NCBI GenBank assembly: GCA_963843565.1 | Contig: CAWJKY010000003.1 | Span: 2,728,001-2,792,000 of the forward strand | Source: DASZQY01 sp963843565 | Lineage (GTDB): Bacteria; Pseudomonadota; Alphaproteobacteria; Rhizobiales; Kaistiaceae | Direction: 5' to 3' | DNA: 64,000 nt | Shown here: one piece after another, positions 56,544 to 64,000 of the stretch | Numbering within the stretch: the first letter of the stretch is position 1 | How the letters are laid out: each line of letters starts with the position of its first letter | The notes under the pieces: model-generated | Database searches by the model: none | Seen by the model: the letters and a program-made list of their open reading frames with translations, nothing else | Told to the model about the DNA's origin: nothing | Program-made: the position numbers and the translations under genes

Positions 56544-56559
56544 TGTTTCACGTGAAACC
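56544..56559. promoter_or_regulatory. parS: parS-like site 1
   Basis: TGTTTCACGTGAAACC matches 15 of 16 bases of the consensus ParB site TGTTTCACGTGAAACA; the palindromic core GTTTCACGTGAAAC is intact. It lies 3 bases after the mnmE stop and 2.6 kb upstream of parA. Confidence 0.85.
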
Positions 56560-56598
56560 GCCTTTGACGGATTCGGTGACCTCGGATACCCCAACGCG

Positions 56599-58466
56599 AT
56601 GAGTGAACGGTTCGACGTCATCGTGATCGGCGGCGGCCACGCCGGCACCGAGGCTGCGGCGGCGGCGGCGCGCTTTGGTGCGCGCACCGCGCTGGTCACC
56701 CACAGCTTCGCCACCGTCGGGGCCATGTCGTGCAACCCGGCGATCGGCGGCCTCGGCAAGGGCCACCTGGTCCGCGAGATCGACGCCCTCGACGGGATCA
56801 TGGGCATGGCAGCGGACCGGGCCGGCATCCAGTTCCGGGTGCTGAACCGGCGCAAGGGACCGGCGGTGCGCGGACCGCGCGCCCAGGCCGACCGCAAGCT
56901 CTACAAGGCGGCCGTTCAAGAGCTTGGCTCCGCGAGCAGGACAATCTCGCCATCGTTGAAGGCGAAGTAGCAGACCTGACCGTCGCTGACGGCCGGGTCG
57001 TCGGCGCGGTGCTGGCGGACGGGCGCGCCATTACTGCCGCCGCGGTGGTCATCACCACCGGCACATTCTTGCGCGGCCTGATCCATATCGGGGAGACCCG
57101 TATCCCGGCCGGCCGGGTCGGCGAGCAGCCATCCGTCGGGCTCGCCCGGACCATCGAAGCAGCCGGCTTCCGCATGGGGCGGCTGAAGACCGGCACGCCG
57201 CCGCGCCTCGACGGCAAGACCATCGACTGGGCGGCCCTCCAGAGCCAGCCGGGCGACGAACCGCCGGAGCCGTTCTCGACCCTGACCGAGGCGATCACGA
57301 CACCGCAGGTCGATTGCCACATCACCCGCACGACGGCCGCGACCCATGCGGTCATCACGGCGAACATCGGCCGCTCGGCCATGTACTCGGGCAATATCAA
57401 GGGCCGCGGCCCGCGCTATTGCCCGTCGATCGAGGACAAGGTGGTGCGCTTCGGCGAGCGCGATGGCCACCAGATCTTCCTGGAGCCGGAGGGCCTCGAC
57501 GACGATACGGTCTATCCCAACGGCATCTCCACGTCGCTGCCGGAGGACGTGCAGGTTGCGCTTGTCGCGACAATCCCCGGGCTCGAGAAGGCCCGGATCA
57601 TGCGTCCCGGCTATGCCATCGAATATGACCACGTTGACCCGCGCGAGCTGAAGCCGACGCTGGAAACCCGCCGCCTGGCCGGCCTCTATCTCGCTGGCCA
57701 GATCAACGGCACGACCGGCTACGAGGAGGCCGGCGCGCAAGGGCTGATCGCGGGGTTGAACGCGGCCCGGCAGGCGGGCGGCGGCGCGGGCGTCACGATC
57801 GGTCGCGCCGGTGGCTACGTGGGTGTGCTCATCGACGATCTGGTGACCCGGGGAGTCAGCGAGCCATACCGGATGTTCACGTCGCGGGCGGAGTACCGGC
57901 TGTCGCTGCGCGCCGATAATGCTGACCAGCGCCTGACGCCGTTTGGCATCGAGGCGGGCGTGGTTGGCGGTCGCCGGGCGGCGGCGTTCGCGGAGCGCAT
58001 GGCGCGGCTGGCCGCGGGCAGGGCGCTCGTCGCCGGTCTGTCGCTGGCGCCGGCCGAGGCGGGGCGCCACGGCATCTCCCTCAACCAGGATGGCGTCCGT
58101 CGGAGCGCGGCGACGCTGCTCGCCTACCCGGAAATCGACATGGCAACGCTCGGCCGGGTGTGGCCGGAGCTTGGCGGGCTCGATCGATTCACATCCGAAC
58201 AGATCGAAATCGAAGCGCGCTACGCGGTCTATCTCGACCGGCAGAGCGCGGATATCGAGAGCCTGCGCCGCGACGAGGCGGTCGCGATTCCGGCCGATAT
58301 CGACTACGGCGCCATGGCGGGGCTTTCCAACGAGCTGAAGGAGAAGCTCGCCCTGACGCGCCCGGCGACCCTCGGGCACGCGGCGCGGGTGGACGGCATG
58401 ACGCCGGCCGCGCTCGGTCTGATCCTCGCCGGCATAAAGCGGCGTGGAAGCCGGCGGGCTGCATGA
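56599..58466 (+). pseudogene. mnmG: mnmG (gidA) interrupted by an apparent frameshift
   Basis: FAD-dependent partner of MnmE. The first frame (ATG 56599, to 56970) encodes VIVIGGGHAGTEAAAAAARFG, SCNPAIGGLGKGHLVREIDALDG and GPRAQADRKLYKAAVQEL. The second frame (open from before 56900 to 58466) continues LREQDNLAIVEGEV and carries GTFLRGLIHIGE, GLAGLYLAGQINGTTGYEEAGAQG-like residues and the C-terminal domain. The switch lies near 56921-56930 (GAGCTTGGCTCC). Family spacing fits two extra bases there, or one missing base. Both halves are otherwise intact and in the standard position, so a sequencing error is quite possible. The rsmG start overlaps its stop (ATGA). Confidence 0.88.
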
Positions 58467-59119
58467 GCCATTCGTCCGCCGACGGCCCCGAGGCGCTGTC
58501 CGGCATCGTCGATGTTTCACGTGAAACTACCGAGCGTCTGGAAGCGTACGTGGCGCTTATCCGGAAGTGGCAGCCGGCCGAGAACCTGATCGCGCCGAGC
58601 ACGCTCGATACCATCTGGTCGCGTCACGTCGCCGACAGCGCCGAGCTGGTGCGGCTTTTCCCCGACGATCGGCGCTGGCTCGACATCGGCACTGGAGCCG
58701 GGTTCCCCGGGATGGTCGTGGCGATCCTCGGGGGTGCCGGGACTCACGTCGATCTGATCGAGAGCAACCGGCGCAAATGCGCCTTCCTGCGTCAGGCCAT
58801 CGGGGCGATCGGCGCGCCGGCAACCGTCCGAGAGGGCAGGGCGGAGGCGCTGCTTTCCGGCTGGTCGGGCCCGGTCGACCGGATCGCGGCGCGGGCGGTG
58901 GCGCCGCTCACGGTTCTCCTGAAACTCGCCGCACCCTTGATGACGGCCGGCGTTCCGGCGGCCTTCCACAAGGGTGCCGACTATCCTCGGGAAGTCGCAG
59001 AGGCCCGGAAAACCTGGGGCTTCGACCTTCAGGTCCACCCAAGCCGCATCGGATCCGGCGCAATCCTTGCAATTGCCAATCTCAGCAACGATCTCGGTCA
59101 AACAGCCGAATCGGAGTAG
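58463..59119 (+). CDS. rsmG: 16S rRNA (guanine527-N7)-methyltransferase
   Basis: SAM-dependent methyltransferase, 218 residues, with SAM motif LDIGTGAGFPGMVVAILG and the helix ESNRRKCAFLRQAI. It was formerly called GidB. Residues 17-22 (DVSRET) are encoded by a parS-like palindrome at 58513-58528, a dual use of the same DNA. It overlaps the mnmG stop and is followed 10 bases later by parA. Confidence 0.94.
   Translation: MSHSSADGPEALSGIVDVSRETTERLEAYVALIRKWQPAENLIAPSTLDTIWSRHVADSAELVRLFPDDRRWLDIGTGAGFPGMVVAILGGAGTHVDLIESNRRKCAFLRQAIGAIGAPATVREGRAEALLSGWSGPVDRIAARAVAPLTVLLKLAAPLMTAGVPAAFHKGADYPREVAEARKTWGFDLQVHPSRIGSGAILAIANLSNDLGQTAESE
58513..58528. promoter_or_regulatory. parS: parS-like site 2, inside rsmG
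   Basis: TGTTTCACGTGAAACT (15 of 16 bases match the parS consensus) lies within the rsmG coding region, reading as codons for D-V-S-R-E-T. It is 617 bases upstream of the parA start. The intact 14-bp palindrome inside a coding frame suggests selection for ParB binding. Confidence 0.85.
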
Positions 59120-59129
59120 AAACGCGATC

Positions 59130-59945
59130 ATGACTCTGCCGAAATCACCTCGGGTGATCGCGCTCGCCAACCAGAAGGGCGGGGTCGGCAAGACCACGAC
59201 CGCCATCAACCTGGGCACGGCGCTGGCGGCCATCGGCGAGGATGTGCTGATCGTCGACCTCGATCCGCAAGGCAACGCCTCGACCGGCCTCGGCATCGAC
59301 CGCAAGAGCCGCGCGGTCTCCACCTACGACCTGATGCTGGGGGAAGCGTCGCTCCCCGAGACCGCGATCGCGACGGCCGTGCCGCGGGTTTCCGTGGCGC
59401 CCTCGACGCTCGATCTGCTCGGCGTCGAGCTGGAGATTGCCGGCTGGGACGACCGCGCCTACCGGCTGCGGAAGGCGCTGTTCGGGGCAGGGGACGCGGA
59501 CGCCAGCCGGTCGCGGAGCTACACCTACATCCTGATTGACTGCCCGCCGTCGCTGAATCTCCTGACCATCAACGCGATGACCGCGGCCCACTCGATCCTG
59601 GTGCCGCTGCAATGCGAGTTCTTTGCGCTGGAGGGGCTGAGCCAGCTGCTCAGCACGGTCGAGCAGGTCAAAGCGAACCTCAACCCCGAGCTCAGCATCC
59701 ACGGGATCGTGCTGACCATGTTCGATTCGCGCAACAACCTCGCCAACCAGGTGGTGGCGGACGTGCGCGCGCACATGGGCGAGGCGGTCTACGAGACGAT
59801 CATTCCGCGCAACGTGCGCGTCTCGGAGGCGCCATCGCACGGCAAGCCGGTGCTCCTCTACGACTTCAAGAGCACGGGCAGCCAGGCGTACCTGAAGCTG
59901 GCGGCGGAGATCATTCAGCGCGAGCGGCTGCTGCGCGCGGCGTGA
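59130..59945 (+). CDS. parA: Chromosome partitioning ATPase ParA
   Basis: Deviant Walker-A ATPase that moves ParB-parS complexes, 271 residues. KGGVGKTTT occupies residues 16-24, with IVDLDPQGNASTGLGI and YILIDCPPSLNLLT following. It lacks an N-terminal DNA-binding extension, so it is the chromosomal Soj/ParA type. ATG 59130 has GGAG upstream; parB follows after 34 bases. Confidence 0.97.
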   Translation: MTLPKSPRVIALANQKGGVGKTTTAINLGTALAAIGEDVLIVDLDPQGNASTGLGIDRKSRAVSTYDLMLGEASLPETAIATAVPRVSVAPSTLDLLGVELEIAGWDDRAYRLRKALFGAGDADASRSRSYTYILIDCPPSLNLLTINAMTAAHSILVPLQCEFFALEGLSQLLSTVEQVKANLNPELSIHGIVLTMFDSRNNLANQVVADVRAHMGEAVYETIIPRNVRVSEAPSHGKPVLLYDFKSTGSQAYLKLAAEIIQRERLLRAA

Positions 59946-59979
59946 AGACGATTCGGCGGCGGAACAACGAGAGGCAACC

Positions 59980-60843
59980 ATGGCTGAGGAAGCGCGAAAC
60001 AGACTGGGGCGGGGGCTCGCGGCGCTCATCGGCGACGTCAAGACCGAGGCCGCGATCGACCGGGGGGCCCGTTCGCCGCGCCGGCTGACGGTTGCGCAAC
60101 TGCGGGCCAATCCTCGTAACCCACGGAAATCATTCGATGATTCCGATCTGGCGGATCTCACTGCGTCGGTCCGCGAGAAGGGCGTGGTGCAGCCGCTGAT
60201 CGTGCGGCCGGTGCCCGGCGTCATGGACGCCTACGAGATCATCGCGGGCGAGCGGCGCTGGCGCGCGGCGCAGAAGGCAGGACTGCACGACGTGCCGGTG
60301 ATCGTGCGCGAGGTGAGCGACAAGGAGTCGCTCGAACTCGCGATTATCGAAAACGTCCAGCGTTCCGACCTCAACCCGCTGGAGGAAGCGCGCGGCTATC
60401 AGCAACTCGCCGACCTCTACAGCTACACCCAGGCCGAACTTGCCGACGTCATCGGCAAGAGCCGGCCGCACATCACCAACACGCTCCGCCTGCTCAACCT
60501 GCCGGAGGAAGTGCAGGCGTACATCCGCGACGGCAAGCTCACTGCCGGGCACGCGCGGGCGCTGCTGACGCTCGCCGATCCGCTCGCCGCCGCCCGACGC
60601 ATCGTCGCCGAGGGGCTGTCGGTGCGCGCCGCCGAAGCGATGGACGCCGACAGCGGCCGCAAGAAGGGCGCCGGCGGCAAGGCGCAGAGCAAGGACGCCG
60701 ACACCCGGGCGCTCGAAAAGAGCCTCTCCGATCTTCTCGGCCTCGAGGTCACCATCAATCACCGGGGCGGCAAGGGCGACGTGCGCATCCGCTACACCAG
60801 CCTCGAACAGCTCGACGACGTCTGCCGGCGCCTGCGCGACTAG
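59980..60843 (+). CDS. parB: Chromosome partitioning protein ParB
   Basis: CTP-dependent DNA clamp that loads at parS, 287 residues. The N-terminus MAEEARNRLGRGLAALIGD is the ParA-interacting peptide. The CTP-binding box is GERRWRAA (90-97), the second box ENVQRSDLNPLEEA lies at about 124-137, the helix-turn-helix TQAELADVIGKSRPHITNTL at about 150-169, and a C-terminal dimerisation domain follows. Two candidate binding sites lie upstream within 3.5 kb. Confidence 0.97.
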   Translation: MAEEARNRLGRGLAALIGDVKTEAAIDRGARSPRRLTVAQLRANPRNPRKSFDDSDLADLTASVREKGVVQPLIVRPVPGVMDAYEIIAGERRWRAAQKAGLHDVPVIVREVSDKESLELAIIENVQRSDLNPLEEARGYQQLADLYSYTQAELADVIGKSRPHITNTLRLLNLPEEVQAYIRDGKLTAGHARALLTLADPLAAARRIVAEGLSVRAAEAMDADSGRKKGAGGKAQSKDADTRALEKSLSDLLGLEVTINHRGGKGDVRIRYTSLEQLDDVCRRLRD

Positions 60844-60849
60844 GCATCG

Positions 60850-61782
60850 TCACCCGAGCAGGCGCTGGATTTCGGGCAGCGCCTCTTGCGCCGCGGCCCG
60901 GCCTTTCACGATCGCCTCGGCGGCGCGGTCGAATTCGAACGGACCGATGACGCGCACGGCCGGCTCGATGAGCACCTGCGGCGGCTCGCTTGCGAGGCGG
61001 GCGCGGGTGATCTGCTCCTGCATGACGTTCAGCGAGTTCATCAGCACGTCGAAATAGCCGGGGGTGCCAGCGCGCGGTTTGAGGAGTTTCGGCGCGAGCC
61101 CGCCGACAGACTCGCGCATGCGCTCAGGCAATTGGTCGATCATGCGGCCGATGAAGTCGTTCGAGGCGCCGATGAAGCTGGCGCCCAGGCGCTCCAGACC
61201 ATTCGGCGTAAACGGCGTCACCAGACCGCCGTTGAGATTGACGGCGATCACAAAGTCGGCGCCGAGCGCGCGACAGGCCGACACCGGCACCGGATTGACC
61301 AGCCCGCCATCGGCGAGCCAGCGGCCATCGGAGCGGACCGGGCTCAGCACGCCGGGTATGGCGATGGAGGCGCGCACGGCGTCGAGGATCGGGCCGGCGC
61401 GCAGCAAGATTTCGCGGCCGCTCTCGAGATCGGTAGCAACCGCAGCGTAAGGCGTCGCGTAGCTGTCGATCGCCGCGTCGATGCCGAGCTTCTTCAGCAT
61501 CGCCACGACGCGCTTGCCGTCGAGGAGACCGCCGGCGGTGAGCTTCACGTCGACCAGCGCCACCATGGCGGGGCGGCTCAGGGTCTCGGCAAAGTGCTTG
61601 AGAGCGGGCAGGCGATCGGCGACCAACGCGGCACCGACCAGCGCGCCAATCGACGTGCCACAGACGACGTCGGCCGCGATGCCGGCTTCGGCGAGGGTTT
61701 CGAGGACGCCGAGGTGGGCCCAGCCGCGCGCCGCGCCACCGCCGAGGGCGAGGCCGATCTTCGGGCGCTTGCGAGGGGACAT
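60850..61782 (-). CDS. Patatin-like phospholipase (RssA-type)
   Basis: A 310-residue patatin-fold hydrolase. The oxyanion loop is LALGGGAARGWAHLGVL, the nucleophile Ser44 is in GTSIG, and the catalytic Asp158 is in DGG. It is soluble with no signal peptide. The family hydrolyses acyl esters of lipids; the substrate is unknown. It converges with parB across 6 bases and lies 4 bases downstream of holA. Confidence 0.9.
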   Translation of the reverse strand: MSPRKRPKIGLALGGGAARGWAHLGVLETLAEAGIAADVVCGTSIGALVGAALVADRLPALKHFAETLSRPAMVALVDVKLTAGGLLDGKRVVAMLKKLGIDAAIDSYATPYAAVATDLESGREILLRAGPILDAVRASIAIPGVLSPVRSDGRWLADGGLVNPVPVSACRALGADFVIAVNLNGGLVTPFTPNGLERLGASFIGASNDFIGRMIDQLPERMRESVGGLAPKLLKPRAGTPGYFDVLMNSLNVMQEQITRARLASEPPQVLIEPAVRVIGPFEFDRAAEAIVKGRAAAQEALPEIQRLLG

Positions 61783-61786
61783 CCGC

Positions 61787-62821
61787 TCAGGGGCGCCGGG
61801 ATTGCGGCGCCAGCGCGGCGACCAGCTGCAGCGCCTGACCGATCACTGAATCGTCGAGGGTGCCGTGCAGGCGGCTGTCGAGCATCGCCTGGTCGAGGAT
61901 GGCGAGGGCGCGGGAAATGCGGCTGGCCGGCCACAGGGCGATCTGGCGGGCGACAAGCGACTGGCGCGAAAAGAACACCGGCGGGATGGCGCGGCGCACG
62001 ATGGCGTCGGCGCCTTCGCCGGCGTCGTAGCGGGCGCGGGCCTTCTCGAGGAAATTGAAGTGTCGAAGCGCGGCGCCCGCGACGATGAAACCGGGCGTAC
62101 CGGCGGCCAGCAGCCGGCGATAGCCGACATCGAGGGCGGCGGCGTTGCCGAGCGCGGCGGCGTCGAGCGTCTCGTCGACGGCAAAGGTGCCGGCGTCGCC
62201 GATCACGGCGCGCACGTCGTCGAGGGCGATGGTGCCGGCGTCGGTGGCGTAGAGGCAGAGCTTGCGGATCTCGGAACGGCTGACCATGCGGTCCGAGCCG
62301 ATCAGGCGCTTCAGGGCGGCGCGCGCGTCGTCGGCGATGGTGACGCCATGGGCCGCGGCCTCCTCGTCGATCAGCCGGTCGAGGTCGCGGTCGCCATCGG
62401 TGTAGGAGGGGACCACCCAGGCGGCCTTGCTGGATTCGCACAGCTTGCGGAGCGGCGAGGTCTTCCTCAGTTCGCCGGCGGTGACCACGATCCAGGCATC
62501 GCGCGGCGGCGCCTTGAGGAGCTGGCCGACGACCGGCTCGATGGCGCGGTTTCCGGCGGCACGCACGGTAATGACGCGCTCGCCGCCGAACAGCGACATG
62601 GCGTTGGCCTCGTCGAGCAGGCGGCTCGGATCGGGGAGGGAACCGGCGTCGATGCGCAGGCGCGCCATCGGGTCGGCGGCGGCGCCCAGCGCCGCATCGG
62701 CGAAGCGCTCGGCGCGCTCGGCGACCAGTCCTTCGTCGGGGCCGTAGATCAGCACGACGCGCACGGCCGGGTCGGGCGTGGCGAGCAGGCGCTCGGCGTC
62801 GGCGGGTTTCACCTGAACCAT
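61787..62821 (-). CDS. holA: DNA polymerase III delta subunit
   Basis: Clamp-loader subunit that opens the sliding clamp, 344 residues. It shows the HolA pattern MVQVKPADAERLL...VVLIYGPDEGLVAERAERF, DAWIVVTAGELRKTSPLRKLCESS and LIGSDRMVSRSEIRKLCLYA. Start ATG 62821. In many Hyphomicrobiales lptE and leuS lie immediately upstream; here the upstream region is repeat-rich non-coding DNA. Confidence 0.94.
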   Translation of the reverse strand: MVQVKPADAERLLATPDPAVRVVLIYGPDEGLVAERAERFADAALGAAADPMARLRIDAGSLPDPSRLLDEANAMSLFGGERVITVRAAGNRAIEPVVGQLLKAPPRDAWIVVTAGELRKTSPLRKLCESSKAAWVVPSYTDGDRDLDRLIDEEAAAHGVTIADDARAALKRLIGSDRMVSRSEIRKLCLYATDAGTIALDDVRAVIGDAGTFAVDETLDAAALGNAAALDVGYRRLLAAGTPGFIVAGAALRHFNFLEKARARYDAGEGADAIVRRAIPPVFFSRQSLVARQIALWPASRISRALAILDQAMLDSRLHGTLDDSVIGQALQLVAALAPQSRRP

Positions 62822-62895
62822 GGCGGTGTCTTAGCGGAAAGGGGAGGGCGGGGCATCATCCTGTCGGGGCGGGGGTGTGGTTCGTTCGGCTCTGG

Positions 62896-62915
62896 ATCCC
62901 CGCCTTCGCGGGGAT
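62896..62915. repeat. REP-like hairpin ATCCCCGC-CTTC-GCGGGGAT
   Basis: A perfect 8-bp inverted repeat around a 4-base loop, embedded in TGGATCCCCGCCTTCGCGGG. This type of palindrome is a very common dispersed repeat in alphaproteobacterial intergenic regions. It opens the non-coding stretch upstream of holA. Confidence 0.65.
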
Positions 62916-63021
62916 GAGCGGGTAAGGGAAATCGTTCCCGCGAGCGATTGCGCCCCGAGTTGTTGCTTGTCCCTCTTTCCTTCCTTCCCTGTCGCGCCTT
63001 CGGCGCTCCACGGTCTCTTGT

Positions 63022-63532
63022 CCCTCGAAGAATCGAGGGGGTGGCGGGCGCTCAATCGAGTGCCTTCCGGGTAGTCCAAGTGCGGCGCTCAACTCAGCGC
63101 CCGCCGCGGCGATTTCGCATCCCCGTGGCCGGGGCTTCAGCGGCCGTGTGGGTCTCCCGCCGGTGTTCTGGCGGGCATCACGGACGCCTTAAGCCCGACA
63201 CCCATCCCCGAAGCAGGCTGCCTCATTTGCGAGGCAGCGGCACGGGGCAAGGGCCATTTGGGCAGACGGTCGTACTGCCGACGGCCCGGCCACTGGACGT
63301 CCCGAGGTCCGGGGTTGCGAACCCCTTTCCGGCGCGGATTTCACCCCACGCCGGCGCTCCGTTCGGAGATAACCGCAGGCGCCGCTCCCGCCGACACCAT
63401 CACTGGCGCCGGCTACCTTTCGGTCTGCTCCGCAACGGCTCGCTTCGCGCGATGCGACCCCTCGGGTGAGCAGGGACGATCGCATTATCGCGCGGGGGCA
63501 AAAGGCGGGGATTACTTTCTGCGTTATCCCCG
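63022..63532 (-). repeat. Long structured intergenic repeat, copy B (inverted relative to copy A)
   Basis: Read on the minus strand it carries the same blocks as 7721-8148 in the same order: GGGGATAAC within a hairpin (63531-63507), a GGGGTTCGCAACCCC hairpin (63325-63311), TACGACCG (63274-63267), the 16-base identity (63111-63096) and the 17-base identity (63051-63035). It closes with the hairpin CCCTCGA-TTCT-TCGAGGG (63039-63022), whose stem differs from copy A by compensatory changes. Spacing between the later blocks agrees within a few bases. No conserved reading frame was found. Confidence 0.6.
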
Positions 63533-63568
63533 CGACGCGGGGGGCGCGATCTTTCCGGGTTGCTCCAT

Positions 63569-63645
63569 CACCCCTCACCCTTCGCACCTAAGGCTCGCTT
63601 CGCTCGCCAAGGTGCGAAGCCCTCTTCCGCAAGGGGCGAGGGGTG
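63569..63645 (-). repeat. CCCTC-type palindromic repeat upstream of copy B
   Basis: Outer arms CACCCCTC (63569-63576) and GAGGGGTG (63638-63645) pair, as do inner arms CTTCGCACC/GGTGCGAAG. Relative to copy B it has the same position and orientation as the 7639-7709 unit has to copy A. Confidence 0.75.
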
Positions 63646-63659
63646 ACTTTGCTTGAGGC

Positions 63660-64000
63660 GGCGGCTCGGCCCTTCACCCCCTCCCGAAATGCCTTTGGCA
63701 TTTCGACCTCCCCTCAAGGGGGAGGTTGGGCGGCGCGTATGTCCACTGGACTGTTTCGCTCGCTTTGCTCACCGCTCCTCGCCCTCAAGGGGCGAGGGGG
63801 TGACTTTGCTTGAGACGGAGGCTCGGTTCGTCGCGGTTCACCTCTCCCCGGTGGGGAGAGGTCGGAGCGAGGCGAGCAGCGTGAGCGTCGCTCCGGGTGA
63901 GGGGGAATAGCCTTATCCGGAAAGGTCTCCGCCCCCTCACCCTTTTCGCCTAAGCTCGCTGCGCTAGCCGAGGCTCGGCACTTCACCCCCTCCCGAAATG
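63660..64000. repeat. Dense mosaic of palindromic repeats at the window end
   Basis: At least three more units or fragments: a CCCGAAATGCC-TTT-GGCATTTCG hairpin (about 63684-63706), a CACCTCTCCCC-GGTGGGGAGAGG hairpin with the closing GGGTGAGGGG (63840-63904), and a CCCCCTCACCCTTTTCGCCT start (63934-63953). The block CTTCACCCCCTCCCGAAATG appears near 63672 and again at the very end of the window, indicating a near-direct repeat. No gene is visible here. Confidence 0.6.

Noticed and set aside
63311..63325. GGGGTTCGCAACCCC hairpin resembling a tRNA T-arm
   Set aside because: No acceptor, D-arm or anticodon stem can be built around it, and the partner in copy A has a different stem length.

Overview
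The window is a high-GC (roughly two thirds G+C) bacterial chromosome segment. Gene content and order point to an alphaproteobacterium of the order Hyphomicrobiales (Rhizobiales). The diagnostic linkages are ppsR-maf-aroE-coaE facing hemE-hemJ-rho across a non-coding gap, then mnmE-mnmG-rsmG-parA-parB-holA, together with secB/timA/mltA/smr, hslUV, hisB-(DUF2628)-hisH-hisA-hisF-hisE-coaA, rsmI-yraN-gshB and dnaK-dnaJ-pmtA. In alphaproteobacteria the gap between ppsR and hemE is where the replication origin lies. Here that gap (46890-47317) is relatively AT-rich and carries a perfect DnaA box and a near-consensus CtrA box.

Layout. 1-7610: alkB (cut by the window edge), two small exported proteins, dnaK-GNAT-dnaJ-pmtA, an FMN reductase, pyrF and a DUF1330 gene. 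7611-8505: non-coding, with palindromic repeats and a long structured repeat (copy A). 8506-17995: dapB, gpmA, an Ada-like repair gene, nth, adenosine kinase, secB, timA, mltA, smr and a DUF1402 gene. 18099-27078: hslUV, an aldo/keto reductase, the histidine operon, coaA and grpE. 27093-38000: hybrid histidine kinase, comM, HAD phosphatase, gshB, yraN and rsmI, with a divergent LpoA-like lipoprotein gene, then hemW-rdgB-rph. 38042-43996: hrcA, a beta-propeller/MoaD-like pair, a luciferase-like monooxygenase, dnaQ and three accessory genes. 44010-62821: the origin-proximal core. 62822-64000: a second repeat-rich non-coding stretch containing copy B of the structured repeat.

The genes fall into a few functional groups: proteostasis (dnaK, dnaJ, grpE, hrcA, hslUV, secB), chromosome replication and segregation (oriC, dnaQ, holA, parAB and two parS-like sites), tRNA/rRNA modification (mnmE, mnmG, rsmG, rsmI, rph), DNA and nucleotide-pool repair (alkB, ada-like, nth, rdgB, maf), and amino-acid, cofactor and haem synthesis. 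Strand use is symmetric about the putative origin: ppsR-maf-aroE-coaE run leftward and hemE to parB run rightward.

The most unusual observations are four. First, two diverged inverted copies of a 0.5-0.6 kb non-coding composite repeat share blocks in the same order and hairpins with compensatory changes. Second, mnmG is interrupted by an apparent frameshift. Third, one parS-like site lies inside the rsmG reading frame. Fourth, a cytoplasmic six-Asp-box propeller is coupled to a MoaD/ThiS-like sulfur carrier.
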